Below, piece after piece: positions 29,251-38,601 of a stretch of DNA of 64,000 nt. Source of the stretch: Ensifer sp. LC163 (GTDB lineage Bacteria; Pseudomonadota; Alphaproteobacteria; Rhizobiales; Rhizobiaceae); assembly GCF_001695855.1 (NCBI RefSeq), contig NZ_MBSS01000001.1, positions 186,001 through 250,000 of the forward strand, given 5' to 3'. Made by a program: the position numbers and the translations under genes. The notes beneath the pieces were generated by a model. It saw only the letters and a list, made by a program, of their open reading frames with translations. It was not told the DNA's origin and did not search any database. How positions within the stretch are numbered: the stretch's first letter is position 1; the number at the start of each line of letters is the position of its first letter.

Positions 29251-29574
29251 GCCGTGAAAGCCTGTGCAGCAGGCGGTAGCCGCAGGGACCGGCCTGAAAG
29301 GCCCGCGACTCCCTGCAGCGACCAGCCACAACCAACAGTAAACATAGACAGGCAATGCGGGATTTTGACGCACGCCTGAAATCAGGGAATATTAAGCAAT
29401 TATAACGTACTGAAACACGAATAGATACAAAGCCTTACCACTGCGAAATGCCGACACGAAAAAATACCTTAACTTGAAGTTGCATATTGTGACAAATTTG
29501 CGACAGCAACCCTGACCACTGCCTGATAGAAGCAGACACCGCATAAGTGGTGCCAAATTCTACGGAGCATTGAC
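29251..29574. other. A+T-rich leader of the outer-membrane protein gene
   Basis: This 324-base region is clearly poorer in G+C from about 29360 and carries the promoter and leader of the barrel gene at 29575. I see no ORF or repeat and cannot assign a promoter box with confidence. Confidence 0.4.
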
Positions 29575-30219
29575 ATGTCGCATAAGCTTATCCTTTCAGC
29601 CGCAATCCTCGCAGCGCTCGCAGCACCGGCCGTCGCAGCCGACGCCGTCGCGGATGTCGCACCCGCTCCGGAAGCGCAGGCAGTGGAAGCGTTCACCTGG
29701 ACCGGCGGCTACCTCGGCGTTCAGGGCGGCGGCGGCTGGCTGGATGGCAAGTTCAGCGTTCCCGGCGAAAGCGTCAGCGAAGACTTCAACGGCGGCCTGA
29801 TCTCGGGCTTCGTCGGCTACAACTACCAGTTCGGCGATTGGGTCATCGGCGCTGAAGGCGATCTGACCTACAACTGGAACGACAACAAATACGACATCTT
29901 CGGCACCGACGTGAAGGTCGGCACCGATCTCGCCGGCTCGGTTCGCGCACGCGCCGGTTACGCCATCAACAACGCGCTGCTCTACACCACCGCTGGCTGG
30001 ACCGCGACGAGCGGCTACGTCGAAGTCCCCGGCATCGGCGACGTCGACCGCACCTTCAGCGGCTACACCGTTGGCGCCGGCGTTGATTACGCCTTCACCA
30101 ACAACATCTTCGGCCGTGCCGAATACCGCTACAACGACTTCGGCAGCAAGACGATCGAAGACGTCAAGGTCGACCTCGACCAGCACCAGTTCACCGTCGG
30201 TATCGGCGTGAAGTTCTGA
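29575..30219 (+). CDS. Outer-membrane beta-barrel protein, Omp25/RopB-like
   Basis: The protein is 214 residues. A Sec signal (MSHKLILSAAILAALAAPAVA/ADAV) is followed by an eight-stranded barrel: FTWTGGYLGVQGGGGW, ISGFVGYNYQFGDWVIGAEGDL, GSVRARAGYAINNALLYTTAGW, AGVDYAFTNNIFGRAEYRYND and the terminal strand HQFTVGIGVKF ending in Phe for BAM recognition. It is the Omp25/Omp31/RopB family, abundant structural and immunogenic proteins of Rhizobiales. The start has CGGAG. A strong terminator, built from a RIME, lies downstream. Confidence 0.93.
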   Translation: MSHKLILSAAILAALAAPAVAADAVADVAPAPEAQAVEAFTWTGGYLGVQGGGGWLDGKFSVPGESVSEDFNGGLISGFVGYNYQFGDWVIGAEGDLTYNWNDNKYDIFGTDVKVGTDLAGSVRARAGYAINNALLYTTAGWTATSGYVEVPGIGDVDRTFSGYTVGAGVDYAFTNNIFGRAEYRYNDFGSKTIEDVKVDLDQHQFTVGIGVKF

Positions 30220-30252
30220 TCCTGCCCCACCGAAAGCCCTTTCGGCCTTCGG

Positions 30253-30349
30253 CTACTGCATAATTCCTTAAATCGGAATCGATTTAAGGAGCAAATTATG
30301 CAGCAAGTTTAAAGCGCTACAGCGCCGCGCCTCTCGAAGAGGCGCGGCG
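30253..30349 (+). repeat. RIME1-like repeat, copy 2, doubling as terminator
   Basis: The first palindrome is CTGCATAATTCC...GGAGCAAATTATGCAG with the inner TTAAATCGGAATCGATTTAA. In the second palindrome the usual GCGCGTCATATTTGACGCGC loop region is replaced by a perfect GC-rich hairpin (30323-30349). Confidence 0.8.
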
Positions 30350-30357
30350 TTTTTTTC
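30323..30357 (+). terminator. Rho-independent terminator of the OMP gene
   Basis: CGCCGCGCCTCT (30323-30334) pairs perfectly with AGAGGCGCGGCG (30338-30349) around a three-base loop, followed by eight T. It lies about 100 bases after the OMP stop and inside the second arm of a RIME. Confidence 0.88.
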
Positions 30358-30413
30358 GTTTGCGAGCCGCGCAATGAAGAGGACCCGGCGAAGCTCCTAT
30401 CGAGGCAATAGCG

Positions 30414-31364
30414 TCAGCCGGACGCCACGGGGGCCAGTGCCGCCGATGTTGCTGCCCCGCCCACCTCCCCCAGTATCCAGTCGCAGAAGGCCAGGATCCG
30501 TGGGTCCTGGCTGGAACTTTCGGGATAGACGAGGTGATAGGCATAGTCTTCGGCAACGCTGACGCCGATGTCGAACAGCCGCACCAGACGGCCCTCCGCC
30601 ATTTCGTTCTTGATCATCGCCAGGTCGACAAGCCCGACCGCACCACCGTCGATCACGGCTTCGACCACATGGCTCGTGTCGGTAAAGGCGACGCATCGGC
30701 TGTCGTCGAAATCGTCGATGCCGGCGGCCGCCATCCACATGCGCCAGTTCGGCCAGAGCATGCCTTCGGTGGTGCATTCGACATGACACAGCGTCTGGCC
30801 GAAGAGATCGCGTGGGCTCTTCGGTTGGCCGCCGGCAGCGATCAGCTTCGGGCTGCAGACCGGTGCGATCACCGCCTCGAACAGGCGCTGCGACCGCGTC
30901 TGCGCATATCGGCCGGAGCCGAAGCGGATGGCGATATCGACATCGTCGGCATCGAAGTCCCTGACCTCGTCGCTGATGTCGAATGTCAGCTCGATGGCCG
31001 GGTTCGCCGCACGGAATTGCGACAGCCGCGGCAAGAGCCAGTTGGTGGCAAAACGCGGGCTCAGCGACACGCGAAGCTGCCGGGCGCCGCGCGCCATCCT
31101 GCGCGCGCGGCCGACGGCGCCCTGCAGCGTTTCCAGCGCCCGGACGGCCGCCTCGAACACCACGGCACCGGCCGGCGTCAATTGGATGCTGCGGCTGGTG
31201 CGGGTGAACAGCACGAGGCCGAGCTGATCCTCGATTTCCTTGATCTGGTAGCTGACCGCCGCCGGCGTCAGCCCCACCTCGTCGGCCGCGCGGGTGAAAT
31301 TCAGATGGCGCCCGGCGGCTTCGAACGTCCTCAGCGCGCGGGTCCCCGGCAACATCCGGCTCAT
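30414..31364 (-). CDS. LysR-family regulator (GcvA-like)
   Basis: The protein is 316 residues. The HTH is LRTFEAAGRHLNFTRAADEVGLTPAAVSYQIKEIEDQLGL; the effector domain (LRVSLSPRFATNWLLPRLSQF, VDIAIRFGSG) is of the GcvA type. It is divergent from the MFS gene at 31514 and may control that exporter. Confidence 0.92.
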   Translation of the reverse strand: MSRMLPGTRALRTFEAAGRHLNFTRAADEVGLTPAAVSYQIKEIEDQLGLVLFTRTSRSIQLTPAGAVVFEAAVRALETLQGAVGRARRMARGARQLRVSLSPRFATNWLLPRLSQFRAANPAIELTFDISDEVRDFDADDVDIAIRFGSGRYAQTRSQRLFEAVIAPVCSPKLIAAGGQPKSPRDLFGQTLCHVECTTEGMLWPNWRMWMAAAGIDDFDDSRCVAFTDTSHVVEAVIDGGAVGLVDLAMIKNEMAEGRLVRLFDIGVSVAEDYAYHLVYPESSSQDPRILAFCDWILGEVGGAATSAALAPVASG

Positions 31365-31513
31365 ATATCTTCAAGCCTCATTTAACGATCCATCGAGAAC
31401 TACTTGTTTTTCAATGAGCGATCAATCGGTGATGGTCGAGAGCATTGACGATCGCAACCATCGGGACCGCACATTTCCGTGTCGCGGCGCCCAAATTTCC
31501 ATGGAGTGAACAT

Positions 31514-32932
31514 ATGTCAGTTGGCTTGACCCCGAGCGACGGCCGGTCAGATAGCGCCGGCCTTGCGGCCGGTCGCGACGACGCGCTGCATTGGCCGGCG
31601 CGCCTTTGGGGTGCGCTCTTCATCTTCAGCGGGGTGATCCTGCTCGACGGGCTCGATATCTCGATGATTGCCGTAGCGATCCCCGAAATCCAGCATGAAT
31701 TCGGCATCAGCGCCGCCACCGCGCAATGGCTGGTCAGTGCATACATCCTCGCCTTCGGCGGATTCCTGCTTCTGGGCGGGCGCTGTGCAGACCTGTTCGG
31801 CCGCAGGCGTGTACTGGTCGTCGGGCTCGGCGTCTTTGCCGTGGTGTCGCTGTTCGGCACGATCACCAACGATCCGATCCTGCTGATCGTTTCGCGCTTC
31901 ATCAAAGGCATGACCGCGGGTTTCACCGGACCGGCGGCCATGTCGTTGCTGACCACGACCTTTCCCGAAGGCCCCCACCGCAACAAGGCCTTCGGCATCT
32001 TCAACCTCTTCGAAGCTTCTGGCTACTCCTCCGGCCTCATCGTCGGCGGCCTGCTCGCCGGGCTGGACTGGCGCTATATCTTCGTGCTGCCGGCGCCGAT
32101 CGCGGTGCTGTTGATGCTGGCGGCCCTGCGCTTCCTGCCGCCGGATGCGCCGCGCACCGCGCGTCTGCGACCGGATCTCGGCGGCGCCGTCACCCTCGTC
32201 GCCGGCATGCTGCTGCTCGTCTTCACGATCGCCTCGAGCGCCGATACCGGCTGGACCTCGCTGCGCACGACCGGCGGCTTTGCCCTCTCCGCCGTGCTTC
32301 TCGTCGCTTTCCTGCTGATCGAACGCCATGTCGAACAGCCGCTGATCCGGCTCGGCATCTTCCGCAACCGCAGCCTGGTGGCCGCCAATGTCAGCGCCGC
32401 CCTGCTCTATGGCGGCGCCATGGGCTTTCAGTTCCTGATCGCCCTCTATCTGCAGAACCTTCAGGGCTGGAAGCCACTGCATATGGCGTTGGTGCTCCTG
32501 CCTGCCGGTCTCATGGTGGTCATCCTCGGGCCGAAGCTCGGCGCCTTGATGAACCGTTTCGGCGTCCACCGCGTGTTGATATCAGGACTTGCGGCATTCG
32601 TGCCCTGCTATCTCCTGATGCTGCGGATCGGCCCGACGCCTGAGCTGTGGACCGTATTGCTGCCCGCATCGCTGCTCTGGGGCATCGGCTTTGCGCTCAG
32701 CATCTCGGCGCTGATGGTCGCCGGAACCAGCGGTGTCGCTGACGAGGAACAGGGTCTTGCCGCCGGGCTGCTCAACAGCTCGCTGCAGGTCGGTGGCGCC
32801 TGCGGCCTTGCCGTCGTCACCGCCGCGATCATGCCCGGCACGCAGCTTGCCATGCTCTATCCCGGCGTCCTCGTCATCCTGGCCTTTGCCGTCCTGACGC
32901 TTTTGGCGCAGTTGATCCATCGCCGCCGCTGA
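31514..32932 (+). CDS. MFS exporter, DHA2 (14-helix) family
   Basis: The protein is 472 residues from the ATG at 31514 (GGAGTGAACAT upstream). The first helix carries LLDGLDISMIAVAIPEIQHEF and ATAQWLVSAYILAFGGFLLLGGRCADLFGRRRV, the DHA2 forms of motifs D1 and A. About 14 membrane helices are seen. It probably expels drugs or other toxic small molecules by proton antiport. It lies divergent from LysR 30414. Confidence 0.92.
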   Translation: MSVGLTPSDGRSDSAGLAAGRDDALHWPARLWGALFIFSGVILLDGLDISMIAVAIPEIQHEFGISAATAQWLVSAYILAFGGFLLLGGRCADLFGRRRVLVVGLGVFAVVSLFGTITNDPILLIVSRFIKGMTAGFTGPAAMSLLTTTFPEGPHRNKAFGIFNLFEASGYSSGLIVGGLLAGLDWRYIFVLPAPIAVLLMLAALRFLPPDAPRTARLRPDLGGAVTLVAGMLLLVFTIASSADTGWTSLRTTGGFALSAVLLVAFLLIERHVEQPLIRLGIFRNRSLVAANVSAALLYGGAMGFQFLIALYLQNLQGWKPLHMALVLLPAGLMVVILGPKLGALMNRFGVHRVLISGLAAFVPCYLLMLRIGPTPELWTVLLPASLLWGIGFALSISALMVAGTSGVADEEQGLAAGLLNSSLQVGGACGLAVVTAAIMPGTQLAMLYPGVLVILAFAVLTLLAQLIHRRR

Positions 32933-32995
32933 GGAACCCGGCGCCGGCCCGACCATCGGTCGGTCGCCGGCGCCGACGTACAGTCCCGCAACGCC

Positions 32996-33070
32996 AGACC
33001 AACCTGCGCTGTTATTGACCGCTTGCGTGGGGCGTGTGCGGCCATCCGGCAAGGAGCCGACCGCGCGGAT
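32996..33070 (+). mobile_element. Truncated MITE (left half)
   Basis: The stretch starting ACCAACCTGCGCTGTTATTG follows the left part of the complete element at 50072 for about 75 bases (TTGACCG, TTGCGTGGG, GTGTGCGG, CATCCGG, AAGGAGC), then similarity stops. The right terminal repeat is missing. Confidence 0.65.
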
Positions 33071-33181
33071 GTGCGCTGCGGTTCTGCGATGACGACATGC
33101 GAAGAAACAAGAACTTGAAACGCGGCAATCGAATCCTGGAGATCGCGACGCGCTTCAAGCGATTGGTCCGCGCCGTGGCGG

Positions 33182-33952
33182 CTACTCGAACTTCTCCGTG
33201 CTGTCCGCCTTGCCCTTCACCCAATATCCCGAAGCCTTGATCCAGGAGAGCGGATAGCCGCGTTCCTCGGTGAGGTGGGCCCGGATCGCCCGCGTCACCG
33301 AGGCTTCGGCTGCAACCCAGACGAAGGTGTTGGGCTCGATGACGACCGAACGGAGGATGGTCAGAAGCGCTGAAGCATCGGTCGCCTGATGCAGGGGACG
33401 ATAGGCCCAATGGCATGTCAGCTCGGCGTTCGTCTCGAACGCCTGTTGTTCGGCAGCGTCAGCGACGGCGGTAATGCTGGTGATGCGCGCGCCAGCGCCG
33501 GCCTCCTCGATCCGTCGACCGATCGCCGGCAGCGCCGTCTCGTCGCCGATCAGCAGCCAGCGCCCGACGTTGGAAACGACGGCCGAGCCGCGCGGACCGC
33601 CGACGTTCAAGATATCGCCCGGGCGGGCGTTCATCGCCCACTGCGTGATCGGCCCCGCCTCGTGCAGCGCGAAATCAAGCACGAGCGAGCGGGCGGCGGC
33701 ATCGTAGCGGCGCGGCGTATAGTCCCGGCGCTCCTCCGTGCCGTCGGCTGCCGGCACCAGGATCTTGACGTGATCGTCCGGCGCAAGGCTGACGAAATCG
33801 GCAAGGTCGTCGCCTCCGAGCGTGATGCGCAGCATGCCGGGCGTGATCCGCTCGACATCGGTTACAACAAGCGCGCGTCGCTTGAGCTCGTGGCGCACGC
33901 GCTCGATCCTGGGGGCGTTCGGGCTATGGAGAGAGGATTGAGTATTGTCCAT
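33182..33952 (-). CDS. Siderophore-interacting protein (ViuB-like flavoprotein)
   Basis: The protein is 256 residues. The FAD-binding domain carries RDYTPRRYDAAARSLVLDFALHEAGPITQWAMNARPGD, followed by GPRGSAVV and a C-terminal NAD(P)H-binding half ending WIKASGYWVKGKAD, the SIP family signature. These enzymes reduce ferric siderophores in the cytoplasm. No siderophore genes are adjacent. AGAGGACACAG precedes the start. Confidence 0.92.
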   Translation of the reverse strand: MDNTQSSLHSPNAPRIERVRHELKRRALVVTDVERITPGMLRITLGGDDLADFVSLAPDDHVKILVPAADGTEERRDYTPRRYDAAARSLVLDFALHEAGPITQWAMNARPGDILNVGGPRGSAVVSNVGRWLLIGDETALPAIGRRIEEAGAGARITSITAVADAAEQQAFETNAELTCHWAYRPLHQATDASALLTILRSVVIEPNTFVWVAAEASVTRAIRAHLTEERGYPLSWIKASGYWVKGKADSTEKFE

Positions 33953-34191
33953 CTGTGTCCTCTAGGGGCTCGCAAATCTCGATCCGCAGGACACAGTCGC
34001 GCAGATCGAAACCGCAGAGCCGTTCGATCATACGCGTTGAGTGACGTTAACGCTTACGTGGCCGGACAGCGCCCGACCATTTCGCCCGTTGTAGCCGAGA
34101 TGCCTCTCCGGCGCAACGCGTTGCGAAAGCGCACCTTCGGCACGCCGGCCATTGCGGCCCAGACGCTGCGCCGCCACCGGCCCGCAAAACG

Positions 34192-34223
34192 AAAAAAGCG
34201 CGCCGGCTTCAGCCGACGCGCCT
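34192..34223 (-). terminator. Rho-independent terminator of the aminotransferase gene
   Basis: On the minus strand GGCGCGTCGGCT pairs with AGCCGGCGCGC over a short loop (one mismatch) and is followed by six T. It lies 26 bases after the aminotransferase stop. Confidence 0.8.
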
Positions 34224-34248
34224 TTGGATGCAAAACCGGGTGGCGCCG

Positions 34249-35478
34249 TCAGGCGGCCAGTGCCGCCGCTTCGCCGCGCACGAGATCGCCGAGACGGCGG
34301 ATGCCCTCTTCGATCATCTTGTCATTGGCGCAGGAGAACGAGACGCGCAGCGTGTTTTCGCCCGAACCGTCGGCAAAGAACGCCCGGCCGGGCACGAAGG
34401 CGACCTTGGCCGTCTCGAGCGATTTGGCCAGCAGTGCGGCGCCATCCATGCCCTTCGGCAGCGTCACCCAGACGAACATGCCGCCTTCGGGCTTGGTCCA
34501 GGTCACGCCATCAGGCATGTACTTTTCAAGAGCAGCCAGCATGGCGCTGCGGCGGTGCTTGTAGACCTTGTGGATCTTGGCGACCTGCGCCTCGAAACCA
34601 CGCTCGGCCACCGTGCAGATCGCCATCTGGTTGATGGTCGAGGAATGCAGGTCGGCCGCCTGCTTGAGGAGAACGAGCTTGCGGATCACCGGTTCCGCGG
34701 CGCAGACCCAGCCGACGCGCAGGCCCGGCGCCAGCGTCTTGGAGAACGAGCCGCAATAGACGGTGCGGGTGTTGTTGATGTCACCCTTGCGCGCGATTTC
34801 CAGCGCCAGGATCGGCGGGATCGCCTCGCCGTCGTAGCGCAGCGACTGGTAGGCCGCATCTTCGATGACGGCGATATCGAGTTCTTCGGCAAGGTCGAGC
34901 ACGCGCTCGCGCCCTGCCCGATCCACCGTTTCGCCCGTCGGGTTGGAGAAGTCGGCCGAGAGATAGGCGAACTTGACGCGGCCGCCAGCGGCTTTCGCGG
35001 CCTCGGTATAGGCCGCAGGCGTGCGGTTGCCGCCGGGATTCAGCTGGTCGTAGTGCGGCTCATAGGCGTTGAACGCCTGCAGCGCGCCGAGATAGGTCGG
35101 CCAGGTGACGAGCGCGGTGTCGTTCGGCGACAGGAACAGCTTGCCGATATAGTCGAGGCCCTGCTGCGAACCGGAGGTGATGAAAATGTTGTCGACGGTG
35201 GCGGGAATGCCGAGCGCTTCCATCTGCTTGGCGAGCCATTCGCGCAGCGGCTTGTAGCCCTCGCTGACCGAATATTGAAGTGCTGCGCTTACGGCCGGAC
35301 CGGCGAAGATCTCCGCATAGGCATCCCTGAACTCCACATCCGGAAACAGCTCGGGATCAGGAATGCCGCCGGCAAACGAGATGATGTCGGGGCGGTCGAG
35401 CAGTTTCAACAGTTCGCGGATCTCCGAGGCGCGCATCCGGCTAGAGCGCGTCGCGAATATATGGTCCCAGTCCAGCAT
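34249..35478 (-). CDS. PLP-dependent aminotransferase, class I (2-aminoadipate/LysN type)
   Basis: The protein is 409 residues. Fold-type I features are DIISFAGGIPDPELFP, TSGSQQGLDYIGKLF, DFSNPTGETV, VIEDAAYQSLRYDG (PLP Asp and Tyr), the Schiff-base Lys in GSFSKTLAPGLRVGWV, and LRVSFSC (carboxylate Arg). It resembles broad-specificity LysN/aromatic-type transaminases. GAGGAAACGACCCA precedes the start. It is monocistronic with its own terminator. Confidence 0.92.
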   Translation of the reverse strand: MLDWDHIFATRSSRMRASEIRELLKLLDRPDIISFAGGIPDPELFPDVEFRDAYAEIFAGPAVSAALQYSVSEGYKPLREWLAKQMEALGIPATVDNIFITSGSQQGLDYIGKLFLSPNDTALVTWPTYLGALQAFNAYEPHYDQLNPGGNRTPAAYTEAAKAAGGRVKFAYLSADFSNPTGETVDRAGRERVLDLAEELDIAVIEDAAYQSLRYDGEAIPPILALEIARKGDINNTRTVYCGSFSKTLAPGLRVGWVCAAEPVIRKLVLLKQAADLHSSTINQMAICTVAERGFEAQVAKIHKVYKHRRSAMLAALEKYMPDGVTWTKPEGGMFVWVTLPKGMDGAALLAKSLETAKVAFVPGRAFFADGSGENTLRVSFSCANDKMIEEGIRRLGDLVRGEAAALAA

Positions 35479-35811
35479 TGGGTCGTTTCCTCAAGGATTA
35501 TTGGAGCGGGGCAGCGCCTCCAGGCTTGGTCCCGCATTCTCGTTTGTCCTTCGACAGGATCACGGCGGCTAATTTATGTCAATGTTATTGACCTAAATCG
35601 CGGCACTTTCTGACCCTCGCCGCACTTCACTTAACGTCATGCTATCGACGTAACGTCAGCCGGTCCCATCCTCGCGCATGCGCCCCGCCGAAGGCATGAC
35701 GTAACTGTTACATGCTTGTCCGCCGCCGGAACAGGGCGCACAGTCCCGCCTTCCATTCATGCAAGTCACAGGCCGCATTCTCAATCCTTCAACGATAGGG
35801 AGAAACACGCC
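35479..35811. other. Divergent promoter region of aminotransferase and sulfatase
   Basis: This 333-base gap between two outward-facing genes contains direct and inverted bits of the type TAACGTCA (around 35632-35704), possibly regulator sites. No gene seen. Confidence 0.35.
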
Positions 35812-37440
35812 ATGAGCACGCATCAGGGAGACGGCGATCAATCAGACAACGAGCATCCATCGGGCGTCAGCCGGCGAGACCTCCTGCTTGCCGGCAGCGC
35901 GCTCGCGGCTGCGGCGCTGACCGCTTCTGGCGGAGCGACACCGGCAAGCGCCCAGCAATCCGCGCCGGCCACGGCCGGCGGTGGCAAGCCGAACATCCTC
36001 ATGATCATGGGCGACGATATCGGCTGGTTCAACCCGAGCATCTACCACCGCGGCATGATGGGATATCGCACGCCGAATATCGACCGCATCGGCAATGAAG
36101 GCGCGATGTTCACCGACTGGTATGGCGAGCAGAGCTGCACGGCCGGCCGCGCCGCCTTCATCACCGGCCAGTCGCCGATCCGCACCGGCCTCACCAAGGT
36201 CGGCCTGCCCGGCGCCGATCTCGGCCTGCAGCCGGAGGATCCGACGGTCGCCGAGTTCCTCAAGGCGCTCGGTTACGCCACCGGCCAGTTCGGCAAGAAC
36301 CATCTCGGCGACAAGGACGAGTTCCTGCCGACCAACCACGGCTTCGACGAATTCTTCGGCAATCTCTATCACCTCAACGCCGAGGAAGAGCCGGAAAATC
36401 CCGACTATCCAAAGAACCCGGAGTTTCGCAAACACTTCGGTCCGCGCGGCGTCATCCATTCCTATGCGGATGGCAGGATCGAAGACACCGGCGCGCTGAC
36501 CAAGAAGCGCATGGAAACGGTCGACGAGGAATTCCTGGCCGCAGCCCTCGAATTCATCGACCGCCAGCACAATGCCCAGAAGCCCTGGTTCTGCTACTTC
36601 AATTCCACCCGCATGCACATCTTCACGCATCTGAAGGCGGAATCCCAGGGCAAGACCGGCAAGGGCCTCTATCCCGACGGCATGGTCGAGCATGACGGCC
36701 ATATCGGCGAACTCCTGAAGAAGCTCGACGATCTCGGCGTCACCGAAAACACCATCGTCATCTACACCACCGACAACGGCGCCGAAGTCATGAGCTGGCC
36801 CGATGGCGGCACGACGCCCTTCCGTGGCGAGAAGGCCACCAACTGGGAAGGCGGCTTCCGCGTTCCGATGCTGATGCGTTGGCCGGGCGTCATCAAGCCG
36901 AACACGGTCTATAACGACATGTTCTCGCACTACGACCTGATCCCGACCTTCTGCGCGGCAGCGGGCGAGCCTGACGTCGTGGCGAAGTGCCTCGCCGGCT
37001 ATCAGGCCGGCAGCAAGACCTTCAAGGTCCATCTCGATGGCTTCAATCTCATGCCCTACTTCCGGGGCGAGGTCGCCGATGCTCCCCGGCGGGAATTTCT
37101 CTATTGGAACGATGACGGAGAACTCGTCGCGATCCGCTTTCAGGACTGGAAGGTCAACTTCAAGGTCCAGGAGCATACGGGCCTTGGCGTATGGCAGCGC
37201 GAATTTACCAACCTTCGCGTCCCCTGGATCTTCAACATCCGGGCGGACCCCTTCGAGCGCGGACCGGAGTCCTTCGAATACGACCGCTGGATGGCCGAGC
37301 GTTCGTTCATCCTCGTGCCCTCGCAGGCGCTGGTCGCCAAGTGGCTGGAGAGCTTCAAGGACTTCCCGATCCGCCAGAAGCCGGCGAGCTTCAACCTCGA
37401 CGAGGTCATGGACAAGCTGTCCGGTTCGGGCAGCAAATAG
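35812..37440 (+). CDS. Arylsulfatase-type sulfatase, Tat-exported
   Basis: The protein is 542 residues from the ATG at 35812 (TAGGGAG upstream). The twin-arginine signal is SRRDLLLAGSALAAAAL. Sulfatase metal residues are in NILMIMGDDIGWFN. The formylglycine motif is CTAGR with Cys109, in the C-x-A-x-R form. Further sites are GKNHLGD and IYTTDNGAE. It hydrolyses sulfate esters in the periplasm. Tat export of a metal enzyme that needs a cytosolic Cys-to-formylglycine conversion is consistent. No formylglycine-generating enzyme is encoded in the window. Confidence 0.93.
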   Translation: MSTHQGDGDQSDNEHPSGVSRRDLLLAGSALAAAALTASGGATPASAQQSAPATAGGGKPNILMIMGDDIGWFNPSIYHRGMMGYRTPNIDRIGNEGAMFTDWYGEQSCTAGRAAFITGQSPIRTGLTKVGLPGADLGLQPEDPTVAEFLKALGYATGQFGKNHLGDKDEFLPTNHGFDEFFGNLYHLNAEEEPENPDYPKNPEFRKHFGPRGVIHSYADGRIEDTGALTKKRMETVDEEFLAAALEFIDRQHNAQKPWFCYFNSTRMHIFTHLKAESQGKTGKGLYPDGMVEHDGHIGELLKKLDDLGVTENTIVIYTTDNGAEVMSWPDGGTTPFRGEKATNWEGGFRVPMLMRWPGVIKPNTVYNDMFSHYDLIPTFCAAAGEPDVVAKCLAGYQAGSKTFKVHLDGFNLMPYFRGEVADAPRREFLYWNDDGELVAIRFQDWKVNFKVQEHTGLGVWQREFTNLRVPWIFNIRADPFERGPESFEYDRWMAERSFILVPSQALVAKWLESFKDFPIRQKPASFNLDEVMDKLSGSGSK

Positions 37441-37552
37441 CGCCCGGTGATGATGGAGCGTTTCTGCGGCCCCGCCGGAAACGCACCAGGCTATCCTCAT
37501 CGGGGGCGAAGGACATTCGCCCCCGATTTCGCCCGCTGGCGAACAACGCCCA

Positions 37553-38185
37553 TCAGTCCACAGGCTCAAGCCTTGCGAGGGCATCCGCAATCCGTTGCGG
37601 CGCCTTGGGACGCGTGTACATCCGCTCAAGATAGGCCTTGAGATTGGGGCAACCGTCGATCAGCCCGACTTCATTGCCCCAGTCCATGACATAGGCGGTG
37701 ACGCAGTCGGCGATGCTCATGCTGTCGCCAACGATGAACGCGCGCCCATCCATGTGGCGCTCAAGCACCTGCGCCATCGCCACAAACTCCTCTTTGGCCA
37801 GAGCAATGTCTTCGGGCAGGCGCTTGTCTTCGGGGTACAGGAAGGTGTGCTTGGCTATCCGCCACAGCGGTTGCTCCAGTTCGGTGACGGCAAACAGCGA
37901 CCAGCGATAGGCCTGCGCCCGCTGCGTCAGGTCGGCGGGCATCAGCCCCTTGGCGCCATATTTTTCGGCCAGATACATGACGATCGCGGCGGATTCCGTC
38001 AGCACAAGATCGCCGTCGACCAACACCGGAACCTTTCCGGCGGGGTTGAGGCGCAGAAAGTCGGGGTGACGGTTTTCGCCGGCGAGCAAGCTGACGGGAA
38101 TGAACTCGAATTCCGCATCAAGCTCGTGAAGGGCCCAACGCGCGCGAAGCGAGCGCGTCGGACCAAATCCATACAGTTTCATCAT
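37553..38185 (-). CDS. Glutathione S-transferase family protein
   Basis: The protein is 210 residues. It starts MMKLYGFGPTRSLRARWALHEL with the Ser/Arg segment of the N-terminal domain, then NPAGKVPVLVDGDLVLTESAAIVMYLAEKYG and the helical MSIADCVTAYVMDWG. AGGAGAGCCAAG precedes tandem ATG codons, either of which could start translation. Convergent with the sulfatase. Confidence 0.9.
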   Translation of the reverse strand: MMKLYGFGPTRSLRARWALHELDAEFEFIPVSLLAGENRHPDFLRLNPAGKVPVLVDGDLVLTESAAIVMYLAEKYGAKGLMPADLTQRAQAYRWSLFAVTELEQPLWRIAKHTFLYPEDKRLPEDIALAKEEFVAMAQVLERHMDGRAFIVGDSMSIADCVTAYVMDWGNEVGLIDGCPNLKAYLERMYTRPKAPQRIADALARLEPVD

Positions 38186-38601
38186 CTTGGCTCTCCTCAG
38201 GTTCGGTCAGACTGCGGCGTCTGCGCACTGTCAGAACGGCGACCCTTCTTCCATCATCGCAATTTCGTGGTCGCTTTCCAAGGACGCGGCAGGACACCCC
38301 GATCCGACAGAGGCTTCTAAAAAAATCAGCGCATGCTGCGGGTTCCCCTTTCGCCTTGTTCGGCGAAATGCGTTGCGCGGCATCGCGAAGATGGGCGATT
38401 TGGTTACGGCATAATTCCTTAATTCGGAACCGATTTAGGGAGAAAATTATGCAGCAAGTTTAAGGTGTTACAGCGTCCTTAGCGCGTCATAATTGACGCG
38501 CGGCGCAGTAGCGAGCGGACGTGCGCAGTACTGGCGCAATCACGCTACCGCATGTCAGACGCTCGACTAGAATGATTTGGGTGCGCAAGAGGAATACCGA
38601 A
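38186..38601. other. Divergent region of GST and methyltransferase
   Basis: It contains the GST promoter and a RIME1 copy at 38404-38511; nothing else recognisable. Confidence 0.4.
38404..38511 (+). repeat. RIME1-like repeat, copy 3
   Basis: The GGCATAATTCCTTAATTCGG / CCGATTTAGGG...ATTATGCAGC arm is followed by TTACAGCGTCCTTAGCGCGTC ... GACGCGCGGCGCAGTAG. The first arm has drifted. Confidence 0.8.

Noticed and set aside
35842-37629. 595-codon open frame antisense to the sulfatase
   Set aside because: Shadow of a certain sulfatase gene; no domain and no ribosome site.
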